Positions 51,195 to 60,058 of a stretch of DNA of 64,000 nt are shown here, piece after piece. The stretch is from an uncultured Eubacterium sp. GTDB lineage: Bacteria > Bacillota > Clostridia > Lachnospirales > Lachnospiraceae. A model generated the notes under the pieces. That model ran no database searches. It was not told where the DNA came from and worked only from the letters and a program-made list of their open reading frames with translations. Where the stretch lies: positions 1 to 64,000 of the forward strand of contig CAMEVC010000006.1 of assembly GCA_945939115.1 (NCBI GenBank), in the 5' to 3' direction. Numbering within the stretch: position 1 is the stretch's first letter; every line of letters starts with the position of its first letter. The position numbers and the translations under genes are program-made.

Positions 51195-52598
51195 TTAGTA
51201 TTCCTTGTCACCTTCCGGTGTCTTCATCCATACTTTTTCTTTCTTCCACTTAATGAATATCATGTACAGCCATAATACAAGTCCAACGCCCATATATCCT
51301 GCGAATCCAAGCCATGTAGCTGTTCCGATACCGATTGTACAGAAAAATGCGATGACAGCCATTATAATAAGAGAAGCTATCTTGAGTGCAGTTGCACATT
51401 TGTATGGTCTCTCCCACTCCGGATGCTTCTTTAAAAGCACCAGTGAAGATATAGATGTTATCACATAACACAATGCACAGGCAAAGGCCATTAAATCAAA
51501 GAAGGCTGTAATACTCTGCATTGCGATAAAGCCAATACTTACAACAAGAATAAGGATATTAGGAAGTGTTGGCTGGTTAAATCTGTTAGTGTAAGAGAAC
51601 TGCTTTGGAAGGAAATTCTGACGTCCCATTGCGTAAATCATTCGAACTCCTGAGTACCAGAATCCCAGCACTGATGTACCGATTGGGAAGACAACGCCAA
51701 CAATACCCATTACAAGAACAAACCATGCAATCTTATCGCCAAAGCAATACTGTAATGCTTCAAATGTAATAAACGGATGACAGTCTCCGCTGTTGGTAAG
51801 CTGTGCCCATGGCATTGCACCTGCAAGGCAGAAGTAGAAAATTGTATATATTGCACCACATGTTATTACTGAACCAAGAATAGCTTTCTTCTGATCCTTT
51901 ATAGGGAAATCTCCCTCCTCAACCATGGCTGGTACTGTCTCGAATCCGAAATATGGTGTAATCATAAATGAACAGCCCACAACCCATGCTATTCCTGTTG
52001 CAAAATTACCTCCCCACTGCTTCTCATTACTGCTTGTGAAGAAATCTGCAAAGTTGGCGATGCTCCAGTGGCCACTGAACAGGAACATAAGTGAACAGAT
52101 AAGAATTCCTATGATACCTGCCATAAGCATGAAAGACTGAACCTTTCCGGCAACTACATTTTTATAAAGACTAAGTATACACCAGAAGCACAGTACAATG
52201 GAGCCGACAATAACTGCCTTACTTCCAGTAAGTCCAAGTCCGAACTGATAATTGAGCCACTCTATAATTCCAAGAACACCTGCTGCCGGTACTGCAATCC
52301 ACGCACACATGATAAGCCATGCTGACCAGAAACCTGCATGTTTATTAATACCTACCGTGTTAAATACAAGACATGAACCTGTACTTGGAAGCATTGTTGA
52401 AAACTCTGCATATACGAAAGCCGTCGGCAGAACTGCCAGAGTCATCAATGCAAATGCCAAGAATGTTCCGGGACCTGTATAGGACATAAATATACCGTCC
52501 CAGTAACACATAAATGTAAAAATTGCGCCTGTTGCCATTGCATATACATAAATCAATTTCATTGATTTAGATAATGCGCTTGTCCTTTTTTCTCCCAT
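51195..52598 (-). CDS. APC-family amino acid permease
   Basis: A 467-residue transporter with about twelve hydrophobic segments, starting with a short charged region (G-E-K-R-T-S-A-L-S-K). The sequence has the pattern of amino acid-polyamine-organocation permeases, including F-E-T-V-P-A-M-V-E-E-G in the central loop and G-R-Q-N-F-L-P near segment 8. A GGAGG site precedes the ATG. It lies between an APH-type kinase gene and a PII gene on the same strand; the kinase might act on the imported compound. Confidence 0.88.
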   Translation of the reverse strand: MGEKRTSALSKSMKLIYVYAMATGAIFTFMCYWDGIFMSYTGPGTFLAFALMTLAVLPTAFVYAEFSTMLPSTGSCLVFNTVGINKHAGFWSAWLIMCAWIAVPAAGVLGIIEWLNYQFGLGLTGSKAVIVGSIVLCFWCILSLYKNVVAGKVQSFMLMAGIIGILICSLMFLFSGHWSIANFADFFTSSNEKQWGGNFATGIAWVVGCSFMITPYFGFETVPAMVEEGDFPIKDQKKAILGSVITCGAIYTIFYFCLAGAMPWAQLTNSGDCHPFITFEALQYCFGDKIAWFVLVMGIVGVVFPIGTSVLGFWYSGVRMIYAMGRQNFLPKQFSYTNRFNQPTLPNILILVVSIGFIAMQSITAFFDLMAFACALCYVITSISSLVLLKKHPEWERPYKCATALKIASLIIMAVIAFFCTIGIGTATWLGFAGYMGVGLVLWLYMIFIKWKKEKVWMKTPEGDKEY

Positions 52599-52655
52599 AA
52601 TAATTCCTCCCTTTGTGTTGTCTCCTCAATTAAGTCTGAAGATTATTCTTTTGGG

Positions 52656-53651
52656 CTAGCCAAAAAGCCTTAAATACCTTTCAGCCAGTTCCATGGTTCC
52701 ATCCATCCATCCGACACTCAATTCTGCTACCGGACCAGATTCCTGATGTGAGGCCAGCCATGCGGTTAACTGCAATCTTCTCATCATTATAAATGTATCT
52801 ATCTCTTCAAAATCCGTATCAGTGAACGGAAGAACCTTCTTATACCCCGCAAGCCATGCATTGACAAGCTTTGGAACAATTGGCTTGTCCTCAATAAAGC
52901 TAAGCGCTGATGCAAGGTCATGCAGATGCCATCCGAAACCGCAGTCATCAAAATCAATTACCTTAATCTGGTCTCCTTCAATAAGAAGATTGGCAAGTCG
53001 TAAATCTGCGTGGATGAGTCCGAAATTATTTTCATTAGTCCCATATCTGTCAAGTCTCTTCTTAATTATCTGTGAAACCTCTGACAATATATTTTCTGCC
53101 TCCTTTGTCATTTCCGGGAAAGCTCTCCAGTCACCCCAGGCAGCATGTTCACCGATAATTGTGTCGTAGGTCCACACCATACGGTCAAGCTTATCAGTAC
53201 CATTCCATATCTCAGTCTGTCTGTGAAGGTATGCTGTTGTCTCTCCTAGGTACCTGAACTGCTTAACCATCTGCTCTTCATTATTCTCATCCGGTGCTTC
53301 TCCCGGAAGAAAATCACATATTACGCAGAAATATATATTTCCGTCCGGTCCTGTAACCTCCTGAATATTCTTTCCATCCAGTCCCTTAATTGGATTAGCT
53401 ACAAGAAGCGGTGTGTAATCATTAATCTGGCGAAGCCATTTCATCTCTGAATTAAGTTCATTAAGAGTGTGATATCCGGGACGGCTGATTCTCAATACGC
53501 CTTCCTTCTCTCCCGTCTCCTTATTCTTCACCATATATGTTGCATTCTCAGACAGTACAATAAGCTTAACCTCGTCCTTATCCTGCCATCCATACTTCTC
53601 CAAAGAAGCATTTGCAACCGCATCAAATAAATCAACATTCTCAAATGCCAT
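52656..53651 (-). CDS. APH-family phosphotransferase (kinase-like)
   Basis: A 331-residue protein of the aminoglycoside phosphotransferase/choline kinase fold. The catalytic loop is L-I-H-A-D-L-R-L-A-N-L-L, and the metal-binding block V-I-D-F-D-D-C-G-F-G follows. An N-lobe nucleotide-binding region precedes (E-G-V-L-R-I-S). It is unlike drug-resistance enzymes in context: next to an amino acid permease. Candidates in this fold include hydroxylysine, homoserine and ethanolamine kinases. The substrate is not predictable from sequence. Confidence 0.85.
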   Translation of the reverse strand: MAFENVDLFDAVANASLEKYGWQDKDEVKLIVLSENATYMVKNKETGEKEGVLRISRPGYHTLNELNSEMKWLRQINDYTPLLVANPIKGLDGKNIQEVTGPDGNIYFCVICDFLPGEAPDENNEEQMVKQFRYLGETTAYLHRQTEIWNGTDKLDRMVWTYDTIIGEHAAWGDWRAFPEMTKEAENILSEVSQIIKKRLDRYGTNENNFGLIHADLRLANLLIEGDQIKVIDFDDCGFGWHLHDLASALSFIEDKPIVPKLVNAWLAGYKKVLPFTDTDFEEIDTFIMMRRLQLTAWLASHQESGPVAELSVGWMDGTMELAERYLRLFG

Positions 53652-53676
53652 ATCTTTTTCTCCTCGTCTTTATACA

Positions 53677-53721
53677 GAAAAAAGGGCTTACACCAATCCT
53701 TCCGGATTAATGTACGCCCTT
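53677..53721 (-). terminator. Terminator between the SDR and kinase genes
   Basis: AAGGGCGTACATTAATCC pairs with GGATTGGTGTAAGCCCTT (few mismatches) followed by six T on the minus strand. It either ends the SDR transcript or attenuates the kinase-permease-PII unit. Confidence 0.88.
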
Positions 53722-53746
53722 GTACCGTTCTGTTATTATAATAAAG

Positions 53747-54541
53747 TTATTGTCCCATTGATGTAGTCTCAGGTAATGTACTTCCACCATCAATTACTAT
53801 CTGTGTTCCTGTAATATAGCTTGATTCTTCACACCCTAAGAACGCTGCCAGCTCTCCGACTTCCTCAGGTTTCGCAAGCCTCTTTAATGGAACTGCATCC
53901 GCAATTGCCTGAATTGCTCTCTGTGGGTTTTCCGGGTCTGACTGCTTAGCCATTCCCTCCACGAGAGGAGTAAGTACATACCCCGGACATATCGCATTAA
54001 CCCTTATGTTCTTATCTGCAAATTCTCTTGCCATTGACTTGGTGAATCCCACAAGGGCTGCCTTAGATGTAGCATATGCAACTTCCCCGGGGTCTGCAAC
54101 CATATCACCTGTCACAGAACTTGTAACTACAATAGCTCCTCCGCCATTTTCAATCATGCTTGGGATTACCGCCTTGGCAGTATTCCATGCTCCCTTTACA
54201 TTAATGTCAAAATGTAAGTCTCTGTTTTCAAATGTGTCATCCTCAAGAAAATCTTCAAGAACACATACACCGGCGTTACATACAAGTATATCTATCTTTC
54301 CGTATGTATTCTTTGCTACCTCCACAAGATGCTTAACGCTGCTGTAATCAGATACATCTACCTGTACACCTACAGCCTCGTAGCCATCTTTTTTCAATTC
54401 CTCTGCAAGCTCAAGCACTTTACTGCCTCTGGCTGCAAGAACACATTTGGCGCCATATCCGGCATATACCTTGGCAATACCCTCGCCAATTCCCTTTGAC
54501 GCTCCTGTTATGACTGCAACTTTTCCATCTAACTTTCCCAT
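53747..54541 (-). CDS. Short-chain dehydrogenase/reductase
   Basis: A 264-residue SDR. The cofactor motif G-A-S-K-G-I-G-E-G is at residues 13-21, N-A-G-V follows in the middle, and the active-site Y-A-T-S-K with the preceding serine (T-S-S-V-T) completes the triad. The C-terminal P-L-K-R-L-A-K-P-E-E and I-D-G-G-S are typical of classical NAD(P)-dependent SDRs. The substrate cannot be named. It is upstream of a terminator, so it may be a separate transcript from the permease unit. Confidence 0.88.
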   Translation of the reverse strand: MGKLDGKVAVITGASKGIGEGIAKVYAGYGAKCVLAARGSKVLELAEELKKDGYEAVGVQVDVSDYSSVKHLVEVAKNTYGKIDILVCNAGVCVLEDFLEDDTFENRDLHFDINVKGAWNTAKAVIPSMIENGGGAIVVTSSVTGDMVADPGEVAYATSKAALVGFTKSMAREFADKNIRVNAICPGYVLTPLVEGMAKQSDPENPQRAIQAIADAVPLKRLAKPEEVGELAAFLGCEESSYITGTQIVIDGGSTLPETTSMGQ

Positions 54542-54567
54542 AACAACACTTCCTTTTCATTAAAATT

Positions 54568-54606
54568 ACAAAAGGAGCACGAAAGCTTACGCCTCCGTGC
54601 TCCCTT
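54568..54606 (-). terminator. Terminator after glyA
   Basis: GGAGCACG and CGTGCTCC arms with four T on the minus strand, about 100 bases after the glyA stop and before the SDR gene. Confidence 0.75.
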
Positions 54607-54703
54607 GCACTTTTGTTATACTATAATCCATTCAAGTGCATTATGCAACGATAAAAATTCTTGATTTTTCTTAATAATCTTAGGCAATATCTGTTGTCTG
54701 CTA

Positions 54704-55945
54704 TTATTCATAAAGTGGATACTTATCTGTAAGAGACTTAACCATCTCCATAGCCTTAGCCTGATTAGCATCAACATCATCAACAAGCATAGCTATTGCT
54801 TCTGCAACAACATCCATATCTGCCTCGTTAAATCCTCTTGTTGTAACTGCTGCTGTACCAAGTCTGATACCGCTTGTTACGAATGGAGAAGCCGGATCAT
54901 TAGGGATTGTGTTCTTGTTACATGTAATATTAGCTGCATCAAGAAGCTTTTCAACCTCCTTACCAGTCTTTCCCTTGCTGAGAAGATTAACAAGCATAAG
55001 GTGGTTATCTGTACCTCCCGATACAATGTCAAATCCTCTGTTCATAAGGCCGTTTGCAAGTGCTGTTGCATTCTTGACAATGTTCTGGGCATATACCTTA
55101 AAGCCTGGATCAAGTGCTTCCTTAAGACATACTGCCTTTCCTGCTATTACATGCATAAGTGGTCCGCCCTGAATACCAGGGAATACACTCTTGTTGAGCT
55201 TAAACTTCTCTGCTGCCTCAGCAGAAGCCAGAATCATACCGCCTCTTGGTCCGCGGAGTGTCTTATGTGTTGTTGTTGTTGTAACATCAGCATATGGAAT
55301 TGGGCTTGGATGAGTTCCTCCTGCAACAAGTCCGGCAATATGAGCCATATCTACCATAAGTAATGCTCCAACTTCATCACAGATTTCTCTGAACTTCTTG
55401 AAATCAATTGTTCTTGCATAAGCAGAAGCACCTGCAATAATCATCTTAGGTCTGCACTCTTTTGCAATTCTTAATACTTCATCATAATCAATAAATCCAT
55501 CAGCAGTTACGCCATAAGGAACAATATTGAAATACTTTCCTGATATATTAACCGGTGAACCATGTGAAAGATGTCCTCCACAGTCAAGGCTCATACCCAT
55601 AACAGTATCGCCAGGGTTAACAAGAGCAAAAAATACTGCCAGATTAGCCTGTGCTCCTGAATGTGGCTGTACATTGGCATACTCACATCCAAAAAGCTTC
55701 TTTGCTCTCTCGATTGCAAGATTCTCAACCACATCCACATACTCGCATCCGCCATAATATCTCTTTCCTGGATATCCTTCTGCATACTTGTTAGTAAGCG
55801 GACTTCCCATAGCTGCCATAACAGCCTTGCTTACAAGGTTCTCAGAAGCTATAAGTTCGATATGGCTTCTCTGTCTTCCAAGTTCATCGTCCATTGCTTT
55901 AGCAAGGTCCGGGTCGAAGTTTGCTACTTCATCAAATGAATACAT
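54704..55945 (-). CDS. glyA: Serine hydroxymethyltransferase
   Basis: A 413-residue PLP enzyme with the SHMT motifs [29 protein letters not shown], and the cofactor lysine in [14 protein letters not shown] (about K226). It interconverts serine and glycine and makes methylene-tetrahydrofolate, linking it functionally to the folT/folC region. Codons are enriched in GTT and GCT, suggesting high expression. Confidence 0.95.
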   Translation of the reverse strand: MYSFDEVANFDPDLAKAMDDELGRQRSHIELIASENLVSKAVMAAMGSPLTNKYAEGYPGKRYYGGCEYVDVVENLAIERAKKLFGCEYANVQPHSGAQANLAVFFALVNPGDTVMGMSLDCGGHLSHGSPVNISGKYFNIVPYGVTADGFIDYDEVLRIAKECRPKMIIAGASAYARTIDFKKFREICDEVGALLMVDMAHIAGLVAGGTHPSPIPYADVTTTTTHKTLRGPRGGMILASAEAAEKFKLNKSVFPGIQGGPLMHVIAGKAVCLKEALDPGFKVYAQNIVKNATALANGLMNRGFDIVSGGTDNHLMLVNLLSKGKTGKEVEKLLDAANITCNKNTIPNDPASPFVTSGIRLGTAAVTTRGFNEADMDVVAEAIAMLVDDVDANQAKAMEMVKSLTDKYPLYE

Positions 55946-56066
55946 AATAATGTCCTCCCATTATACTTTAGTGAAACAAAGTCCCCTATTGTTTTCTATA
56001 TTATAATCAAATTGACAATTAGTCAATTCTATTATTAAGTTTTAGCCATAAGTTTTCTCAACGACA

Positions 56067-56372
56067 TCAATCTTCTTTCGGAATAATGCACTCATAAGGT
56101 TCTTTATAATCCTCATGAAACTCATCCCACGCCTTCTTTAAAAGCTCCGGGTCACCGGCAACTGCTAAAGCGGTCTGTGCCATTGCCTCCCCCGCAAACA
56201 TTGCAGCTTTAAGGCCTATATCTGTTCCCATGATAGCTGTGACAGCCTCCTTCATATTTTCTTCTCTGGAACGAATGAAATAATACAATGACGCCTTATC
56301 CGGCACAATATTAGGAGCAAGTCCTCCGTTTCTGTACACATAATGAATCCATGTTTCATTATTGAAAGTCAT
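56067..56372 (-). CDS. Hypothetical protein
   Basis: A soluble protein of about 101 residues. It has G-G-L-A-P-N-I-V-P-D-K and K-A-A-M-F-A-G-E-A-M-A-Q segments but no recognised domain or membrane helix. The ATG start has only a weak ribosome site; the frame stays open 19 codons further to a TTG. It lies between glyA and the feo operon and might be the last gene of the feo transcript. I cannot assign a function. Confidence 0.6.
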   Translation of the reverse strand: MTFNNETWIHYVYRNGGLAPNIVPDKASLYYFIRSREENMKEAVTAIMGTDIGLKAAMFAGEAMAQTALAVAGDPELLKKAWDEFHEDYKEPYECIIPKED

Positions 56373-56461
56373 ATTCAGAAATATCCGATATTGCTGCCCT
56401 TGCTGTACCTCTTGAACATCCTTTTGCAAATCTTGATAAAATCAGCTCTTATTGAATTATG

Positions 56462-56602
56462 TTAGTGGCATCCTCTACAGTGTCCGCAACTCCCATCGCA
56501 GGAATGCTTACCCTTTATTCTGCCACGAACCATAGAATATACAGCAGCTCCCACAATTACTGCCAATATTAAACCAACTACTATTGTACCCACTGCTTTC
56601 AC
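56462..56602 (-). CDS. FeoB-associated cysteine-rich membrane peptide
   Basis: A 46-residue ORF with a GTG start that overlaps the feoB stop by four bases (GTGA). A hydrophobic helix at residues 5-25 precedes a tail with C-D-G-S-C-G-H-C-R-G-C-H, the pattern of the FeoB-associated Cys-rich membrane proteins found after feoB in many Firmicutes. It is thought to bind iron or assist FeoB; the mechanism is not established. The overlap and motif make this a confident call despite its small size. Confidence 0.85.
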   Translation of the reverse strand: MKAVGTIVVGLILAVIVGAAVYSMVRGRIKGKHSCDGSCGHCRGCH

Positions 56603-58758
56603 CCTGCCTTTCGCACTTTTGATGGTCTGAATAAAAGATACAGGAACGCAGCTACTAATATTATAGCAACTACTGTCCAGATATTAATTACTCCGCCTGA
56701 AATAAGTCTTCCAATATTGTAAATGCACAGAGATACAATATATGCAAAACCACACTGATATCCTATTGCAATCCATGTCCACTTAGCACTGTTCATCTCT
56801 CCCTTAATTGCTCCTATAGCCGCAAAACAAGGAGCACATAACAGATTAAAGGTAAGGAATGAAAATCCTGCCAGTTTAGTGAAATTAGCGGCAAGTTCTG
56901 CATATACAGAAAGTTCTCCACCTCCGTAAAGTATTCCCATAGTTCCTACTATATTTTCCTTAGCTACCAGTCCTGTGATTGAAGCAACTGCTGCCTGCCA
57001 GTTCCCCCAGCCAAGAGGTGTAAATATCCATGCAATAGCATTACCTATCTTTGCAAGAATACTCATATCAATCTCATCTTCAGCTAACATACGGAATCCT
57101 TCATCTGTAAATTCAAAATATGTAGTAAACCAGACAACAATTGTTGAAAGAAGAATGATTGTACCAGCTTTCTTAATGAATGACCATCCTCTCTCCCACA
57201 TGCTTCTAAGTACATTTCCGACAGTAGGAATATGATATGCAGGAAGTTCCATAACAAATGGTGCCGGGTCTCCCATAAACAGCCTTGTCTTCTTTAAAAT
57301 GATGCCCGAAACAATAATTGCCACCATTCCGATAAAGTATGCAGAGGTTGCAACCAGAGGTGAACCTCCGAAAATAGCTCCGGCAATCATTGCAATAAAC
57401 GGAGTCTTGGCACCGCAAGGTATAAATGTTGTTGTCATTATTGTCATCCGGCGGTCTCTCTCATTTTCAATAGTACGTGATGCCATAATTCCCGGAACAC
57501 CACATCCTGTTCCAATAAGAATAGGAATAAATGATTTACCCGAAAGACCGAATCTTCTGAAAATTCTGTCCATAATGAACGCAATACGTGCCATATAACC
57601 GCAGGCTTCAAGAATTGCAAGAAGCAGGAATAATACGAGCATCTGTGGCACAAAGCCAAGTACAGCGCCTACACCTGCGACAATGCCATCAAGTATAAGA
57701 CCACTAAGCCAGTCTGCACAACCGACAGCATCAAGTCCGTTACCTATAAGCACCGGAATACCCGGAACCCACACACCATTAGATGATGAACCTATTCCAA
57801 ACAAATGAAAACCATCTCCAAACAATCCGTCATTTGCCCAGTCAGTAGCTGCCGAACCCACCGTAACCATAGAGATATAGTAAACCAGAAACATTACAAC
57901 TGCAAAAATTGGAAGTGCTAATATTCTGTTTGTGACAATTTTGTCTATCTTATCAGAGGTGGTCAGTTTTTCCTTTGAACTCTGCTTTTTAACACAATCA
58001 TTAATTATTGAAGAAATGTATGTATATCTCTCATTGGTTATAATACTTTCCGTATCATCATCAAAATCATTTTCTATTTTTTCGATTTCAGCAGAAACAT
58101 CCGGTACGTTAGTCATAAACTGACTTATCTTGCTGTCACGCTCCAATAGCTTGATTGCAAAAAATCTTCTCTGTTCTTCAGCAACATCAAGACCAATTTT
58201 ATTCTGAACAGTTTCAATAATTGATTCAACATTTGCACTGAACCTGTGAACAGTCTTGTTAATCTTTTTACTTTCTGCAAGCCTGACAGCTTTTGCAGCA
58301 GCCTCCTTTATCCCGGTTCCCTTTAAAGCCGATATTTCAACAACTTCACAACCAAGCTTCTCTGAGAGTTTATCAGAATTAAGCTCAATTCCATTCTTAT
58401 CCAGCAGGTCAGTCATATTAACCGCCATTATTACCGGAATACCCAATTCCATTATCTGTGTTGATAAATACAGGTTTCTCTCAATATTAGTACCATCAAT
58501 AATATTGATAATAGCATCAGGTTTTTCATTGACAAGATAATTTCTTGCTACAACTTCTTCCAATGTATATGGAGAAAGTGAATAGATACCAGGTAAATCT
58601 GTTATAGTTACATCTTTATAACCTTTTAATTTACCTTCCTTTTTTTCTACTGTAACGCCCGGCCAGTTACCAACAAACTGATTAGAACCCGTCAGTGCAT
58701 TAAACAGTGTTGTTTTTCCGCAGTTCGGATTACCTGCTAATGCGATTTTAATTGACAT
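56599..58758 (-). CDS. feoB: Ferrous iron transport protein B
   Basis: A 719-residue transporter. The N-terminal GTPase domain has G1 G-N-P-N-C-G-K-T-T at residues 9-17, D-L-P-G-I-Y-S-L and N-M-T-D. The membrane part contains the two gate regions with I-P-I-L-I-G-T-G-C-G-V-P-G and L-L-C-A-P-C-F-A, the conserved cysteine/glycine motifs. It imports Fe2+. The ATG chosen is followed by M-S-I-K-I-A-L-A-G-N; six more codons are open upstream. Regulation is probably through the box at 58824-58842. Confidence 0.96.
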   Translation of the reverse strand: MSIKIALAGNPNCGKTTLFNALTGSNQFVGNWPGVTVEKKEGKLKGYKDVTITDLPGIYSLSPYTLEEVVARNYLVNEKPDAIINIIDGTNIERNLYLSTQIMELGIPVIMAVNMTDLLDKNGIELNSDKLSEKLGCEVVEISALKGTGIKEAAAKAVRLAESKKINKTVHRFSANVESIIETVQNKIGLDVAEEQRRFFAIKLLERDSKISQFMTNVPDVSAEIEKIENDFDDDTESIITNERYTYISSIINDCVKKQSSKEKLTTSDKIDKIVTNRILALPIFAVVMFLVYYISMVTVGSAATDWANDGLFGDGFHLFGIGSSSNGVWVPGIPVLIGNGLDAVGCADWLSGLILDGIVAGVGAVLGFVPQMLVLFLLLAILEACGYMARIAFIMDRIFRRFGLSGKSFIPILIGTGCGVPGIMASRTIENERDRRMTIMTTTFIPCGAKTPFIAMIAGAIFGGSPLVATSAYFIGMVAIIVSGIILKKTRLFMGDPAPFVMELPAYHIPTVGNVLRSMWERGWSFIKKAGTIILLSTIVVWFTTYFEFTDEGFRMLAEDEIDMSILAKIGNAIAWIFTPLGWGNWQAAVASITGLVAKENIVGTMGILYGGGELSVYAELAANFTKLAGFSFLTFNLLCAPCFAAIGAIKGEMNSAKWTWIAIGYQCGFAYIVSLCIYNIGRLISGGVINIWTVVAIILVAAFLYLLFRPSKVRKAG

Positions 58759-58823
58759 CTCTTTACGTCTCCTCATTTCTTAATTATATTCAAGCAGCAA
58801 TAATTTCATACAACTATCTTTAA

Positions 58824-58842
58824 TTAGGTTTAACTAACCTAG
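58824..58842. promoter_or_regulatory. DtxR/IdeR-type box between feoA and feoB
   Basis: TTAGGTTTAACTAACCTAG is a 19-base palindrome close to the DtxR/IdeR consensus (TTAGGTTAGSCTAACCTAA). Its core TTAG-N6-CTAA recurs in the feoA promoter (59355-59368). It points to iron-dependent control by a DtxR-family protein. Confidence 0.6.
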
Positions 58843-58852
58843 CTGCAAAAAA

Positions 58853-59071
58853 TTATTCAACTTCTACCATCTCTGCATCCGCTTTTCTTATTGATAATTC
58901 ATATCCTCTTACCGTCACCTCAACAGGGTCACCCAGCGGTGCAACTTTTCTTACATAAATCTCAATACCCTTGGTAATGCCCATGTCCATAATTCTTCTT
59001 TTCACGGGTCCTTCTCCAGACAGACGTCTAACTTTAACAGTCTGCCCTACAGACACATCTTTTAATGTCAT
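58853..59071 (-). CDS. feoA: FeoA domain protein
   Basis: A 72-residue SH3-like FeoA protein. It has V-G-Q-T-V-K-V-R-R-L near the start, R-R-I-M-D-M-G-I-T-K-G, and the late G-Y-E-L-S-I-R-K-A-D-A block, all typical of FeoA. FeoA is a small cytoplasmic partner that supports FeoB activity. The ATG follows GGAGGAG. It is the second of two feoA genes in tandem and lies just before feoB. Confidence 0.9.
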   Translation of the reverse strand: MTLKDVSVGQTVKVRRLSGEGPVKRRIMDMGITKGIEIYVRKVAPLGDPVEVTVRGYELSIRKADAEMVEVE

Positions 59072-59090
59072 CTTATTTCTCCTCCTAATA

Positions 59091-59300
59091 CTAAACATAA
59101 ATCTTATTTGCCATATCTTTACCAATAGCCACCCTTGAATCCTTTACGCTAACAATCAGGTTACCATTGGTCTGTGAGATTACCGTAACACTTGCACCTG
59201 TAACAAACCCAATATTCCCCAGAAATCTTCTGGTTTCTTCTCTACCGCCAACCCTGACTATGACATTAGGTTCTCCTTCATTTACCATAGATAACGGCAT
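59091..59300 (-). CDS. FeoA domain protein (first copy)
   Basis: A 69-residue FeoA domain: M-P-L-S-M-V-N-E-G-E, R-R-F-L-G-N-I-G-F-V-T-G-A and D-S-R-V-A-I-G-K-D. It is 20 bases upstream of the second feoA. Start choice is uncertain: an ATG at 59342 would lie about seven bases from the predicted transcription start, and ATGs at 59303 and 59300 have only a weak ribosome site; I chose the last because it gives the usual FeoA N-terminus. Confidence 0.82.
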   Translation of the reverse strand: MPLSMVNEGEPNVIVRVGGREETRRFLGNIGFVTGASVTVISQTNGNLIVSVKDSRVAIGKDMANKIYV

Positions 59301-59354
59301 CATATCAGCTTCTTTTATTATTATTCCGGAAATGTTTTGCATTCCTTACGCCGA

Positions 59355-59385
59355 TTAGTATATGCTAACTGATATTAGATGTCAA
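59355..59385 (-). promoter_or_regulatory. feoA promoter with overlapping TTAG-N6-CTAA operator
   Basis: TTGACA (59380-59385), 17 bases, TATACT (59357-59362) on the minus strand. TTAGTATATGCTAA (59355-59368) overlaps the -10 box, so a metal-dependent repressor bound there would block transcription. Confidence 0.75.
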
Positions 59386-59410
59386 TAACATTATATAAAA
59401 TTTTATTAAT

Positions 59411-59833
59411 TTACACCAACATACTGCCAAGCTCTTTACATTTTTCTACAGCTGCATCGTCAGGCGTTTCCATGCATATCACACTCTCTGCAGCTAATTC
59501 AGCACCAGCCTGTGTACATCTATTCTCCCAGTCGGACATCCATTCTCCATTTCCCCATCCATAGGAACCGAATAATGCTATTTTCTTTCCACTAAGATGA
59601 CTCTCGCAATCTGTAAACATTGGCTCAAATTCTGATTCCTCAAGATTTTCTGCACCCATTGCCGGACATCCAAATGCTATGGCATCGTAAGAATCCATAT
59701 CCTCTGCCTTAAAAGAAGCTGCCTCAATAAGGCTCTCCTCTCCTCCCTTTTCTCTTACACCTTCACATACTGCTTTTGCCATTGCCTCAGTATTACCAGT
59801 TCCACTCCAATAAACTACTGCTACTTTACTCAT
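59411..59833 (-). CDS. Flavodoxin
   Basis: A 140-residue flavodoxin. V-V-Y-W-S-G-T-G-N-T-E-A-M-A (residues 7-20) is the FMN phosphate-binding loop, and F-G-S-Y-G-W-G-N-G-E near residue 88 holds the isoalloxazine-binding loop. Flavodoxins replace ferredoxin when iron is scarce, which fits the adjacent feo operon. Length and motifs match short-chain clostridial flavodoxins. It lies upstream of feoA on the same strand, but the feoA promoter shows that the iron operon can be transcribed separately. Confidence 0.93.
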   Translation of the reverse strand: MSKVAVVYWSGTGNTEAMAKAVCEGVREKGGEESLIEAASFKAEDMDSYDAIAFGCPAMGAENLEESEFEPMFTDCESHLSGKKIALFGSYGWGNGEWMSDWENRCTQAGAELAAESVICMETPDDAAVEKCKELGSMLV

Positions 59834-60013
59834 TTAAAATCCTCTCTTTCTTTTTATACGCTTACTGTCAACTGCATTATATTTTTCTTTTCAGCAAACA
59901 TTTTCAAATAAATATCTGTACACTTGTCTGATTATATTCTCTCCTAAACAGCACATTATTATACCTCCGTTTTTATTATGGGGATTTAAAATGTAAATAT
60001 TCAGCTCATTATC

Positions 60014-60043
60014 AAAAAAAGCGCAGGGCTTTCACCCCGCGCT
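60014..60043 (-). terminator. Terminator of the PH-domain gene
   Basis: AGCGCGGGG and CCCTGCGCT arms with seven T on the minus strand, 15 bases after the stop of the 60059-60505 gene. Confidence 0.9.
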
Positions 60044-60058
60044 AATAACATAGCTGTA

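Noticed and set aside
52656-53651. Aminoglycoside-resistance gene
   Set aside because: The APH fold is present, but the context (permease, PII) points to metabolic kinase; no resistance subfamily motif could be named.
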